This document shows positions 5,509-6,732 of a stretch of 6,732 bases of DNA, in pieces. The notes below the pieces were generated by a model. It ran no database searches. It worked only from the letters and a program-made list of their open reading frames with translations, and was not told the DNA's origin. How positions within the stretch are numbered: position 1 is the stretch's first letter; every line of letters starts with the position of its first letter. The position numbers and the translations under genes were made by a program. The DNA is from Dehalococcoidia bacterium (GTDB lineage Bacteria; Chloroflexota; Dehalococcoidia; SZUA-161): NCBI GenBank assembly GCA_004376205.1, contig SOKG01000042.1, positions 1 to 6,732 of the forward strand. Direction: 5' to 3'.

Positions 5509-6732
5509 TCAACACGGTGGAATTACGACCTCGACCCCAGCCACATTCTGGCTTATCTCGAATCGAGTGTCCTCTTCAGGGGTGCGGCGGTCGAAGTGAA
5601 GGTTTAGCGTCTTCTTCCCTATGCGAAGGTTCTGCACCGAGGCGTGCTGGAGCCAGTCGGGCAGCCTGGGGCTTAGGTAAATGCGTTTAGCAGCGGCATC
5701 TACTTGAAGGCCAAGCATCGATTGAAAGAGTAAAAGGGCGCTGCCTGCCGCGCAGGCCTGGGGGCTGCAACTAGCCGGGTGTACTGCAGGAATGGAGTAT
5801 GCCTCTCTGTTGCGATGGAATCCGCCAAACAACGCAGGGAGGCGGTTGTAGTTGAAGAATGCGCTGGCGTCGAAGAGCTGGGATGTTATCTCCTCGACCT
5901 CCCAATGATAACCATAGCGTTTCATGCCGGCAACGATGAGTGAGTTATCATGGGGCCATACACTCCCATTGCGGTAGCTCATTGGGTTGAACCTGAGGGC
6001 TCTGCTGCTCAAGGTGCAGATGCCCCAGCCGCAAGCCATCTCGGCGCTGGTGAGGCGGGTGACCACATATTTTGCCTTCTCCTCATCGATAATATCGCAA
6101 AAAAGGCAATGCCCCACATTTGAGCTCATGCCTTCCACGGCTTTTTTCTGGGAATCCAGCGCGTGGGCGAAGTAGCGCTGCTCTTCCAGCCAGAAGTCGC
6201 GGTTAAAGCTTTCTTTGAGGGCTCGTGCCCGCTGGGTCAAGCTGCGGGCAAGTTCGGTTTCCCCTTTCCTCTCGAGAAGCTCTGCCATCTCCTTCATCGC
6301 CCGATAGGCGTATCCCTGAACCTCAACCAGGGCTATCGGTGGAGCTACTGGTGTGCCATCGTGGTGGGATATTGCTCCCCGGCTGTCCTGCCACCCCTGA
6401 CCCTTGATTCCCCCTGTTGAGCGGCTGAGGTATTCCAGATAGCCATCTCCGTCAAGGTCACCGTAGCTATTCATCCATTCTAGGGCGAGCTTGGCTGCGG
6501 GGAGTATCTCGCGGAACAGGTCATCGTCATCAAGCCACTTCATAGTCTCGGCGAAAAGGATGAGGAACAGGGGGGTTGCGTCAACGCTGCCGTAGTAGGC
6601 AGAGTGTGGTATCTCCCTTGTTTTCGCGAGCTCTCCTTTACGCATCTCGTGGACAATCTTTCCAGGCTCCTCGTCGCACCAGGGATCGACTTTGGCCCCC
6701 TGATGTTTTGCCAGATGGCGCAGAGTATGGAT
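5509..6732 (-). CDS. Amylo-alpha-1,6-glucosidase-type glycosidase (glycogen debranching family), C-terminal part
   Basis: The frame is open from the window edge: 407 residues are visible and the N-terminus is missing. The ATG at 6645 is not the start, because the 29 codons before it continue the family motif (QGAKVDPWCDEEPGKIVHE, then MRKGE). Family members cleave alpha-1,6 branches or related glucosidic bonds with an (alpha/alpha)6 barrel. In visible-residue numbering: DEEPGKIVHEMRKGE (20-34), YYGSVDATPLF (46-56), the calcium-loop-like DLDGDGYLEY (92-101), QGWQDS (112-117, D116 a likely catalytic acid), PPIALVEVQGY (131-141), NGSVWPHDNSL (255-265), RLPALFGGF (297-305), CSPQACAAG (322-330) and the C-terminal LSPRLPDWL (353-361). 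From memory, relatives usually have RLPEL and SPQAW, so Glu300 is Ala and Trp is Cys here. True substrate may be glycogen, or another glucan or glucoside; trehalase-like or GH63-like relatives are alternatives. Confidence 0.88.
   Translation of the reverse strand: MHTLRHLAKHQGAKVDPWCDEEPGKIVHEMRKGELAKTREIPHSAYYGSVDATPLFLILFAETMKWLDDDDLFREILPAAKLALEWMNSYGDLDGDGYLEYLSRSTGGIKGQGWQDSRGAISHHDGTPVAPPIALVEVQGYAYRAMKEMAELLERKGETELARSLTQRARALKESFNRDFWLEEQRYFAHALDSQKKAVEGMSSNVGHCLFCDIIDEEKAKYVVTRLTSAEMACGWGICTLSSRALRFNPMSYRNGSVWPHDNSLIVAGMKRYGYHWEVEEITSQLFDASAFFNYNRLPALFGGFHRNREAYSIPAVHPASCSPQACAAGSALLLFQSMLGLQVDAAAKRIYLSPRLPDWLQHASVQNLRIGKKTLNLHFDRRTPEEDTRFEISQNVAGVEVVIPPC

Noticed and set aside
6643..6645. 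ATG taken as the start of a 378-residue glycosidase
   Set aside because: The 29 codons upstream stay in frame to the window edge and encode the conserved QG...DEEPGKI motif, so this is an internal Met and the gene is simply cut by the window.

Overview
The window looks like an ordinary bacterial chromosome segment of moderate GC content. It has Shine-Dalgarno sites, sigma70-type promoters and tightly spaced genes. Gene content (archaeal-type geranylgeranyl reductase, a polyprenyl-phosphate glycosyltransferase with a GtrA tail, an M16 peptidase, a glycogen-debranching-type glycosidase) suggests an environmental bacterium. Chloroflexota, possibly Dehalococcoidia, is my best guess, but it rests on gene character only. 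I see no RNA gene, insertion sequence, CRISPR array, integrase or phage gene, and no gene-free stretch longer than about 215 bases.

Left half (1-2692, minus strand). A likely operon reads leftward: a branched-chain amino acid aminotransferase (ilvE, 1760-2692), a DPM1-like GT2 glycosyltransferase fused to a GtrA membrane domain (500-1663, with a doubtful longer start at 1747), and a 145-residue three-helix membrane protein of unknown function (59-496). At the very edge (1-56) is a short reading frame that resembles the N-terminus of a PAP2-type lipid phosphatase but has no usual start codon.

Centre (2693-2907) is a 215-base divergent intergenic region. It carries two back-to-back sigma70-like promoters, each with its -10 box inside a GGT-N10-ACC dyad. 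Rightward from here run a geranylgeranyl-reductase-family flavoprotein (2908-4068, TTG start) and, after a 129-base gap with its own near-consensus promoter and a stem-loop at the predicted transcript 5' end, a complete M16 zinc peptidase (4198-5463).

Right edge (5509-6732, minus strand) holds the C-terminal 407 residues of an amylo-alpha-1,6-glucosidase-type glycosidase, convergent with the peptidase gene. Its reading frame is open through the window end, so its N-terminus lies outside.

How the genes fit together: the glycosyltransferase, the possible PAP2 phosphatase and the prenyl reductase could all act on polyprenyl-phosphate lipids, which suggests, as inference only, a (partly saturated) lipid-carrier glycosylation pathway. 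The aminotransferase, peptidase and glycosidase look like unrelated metabolic or housekeeping genes. I found no clearly new biological system; the most interesting points are regulatory architecture and some departures from family consensus.
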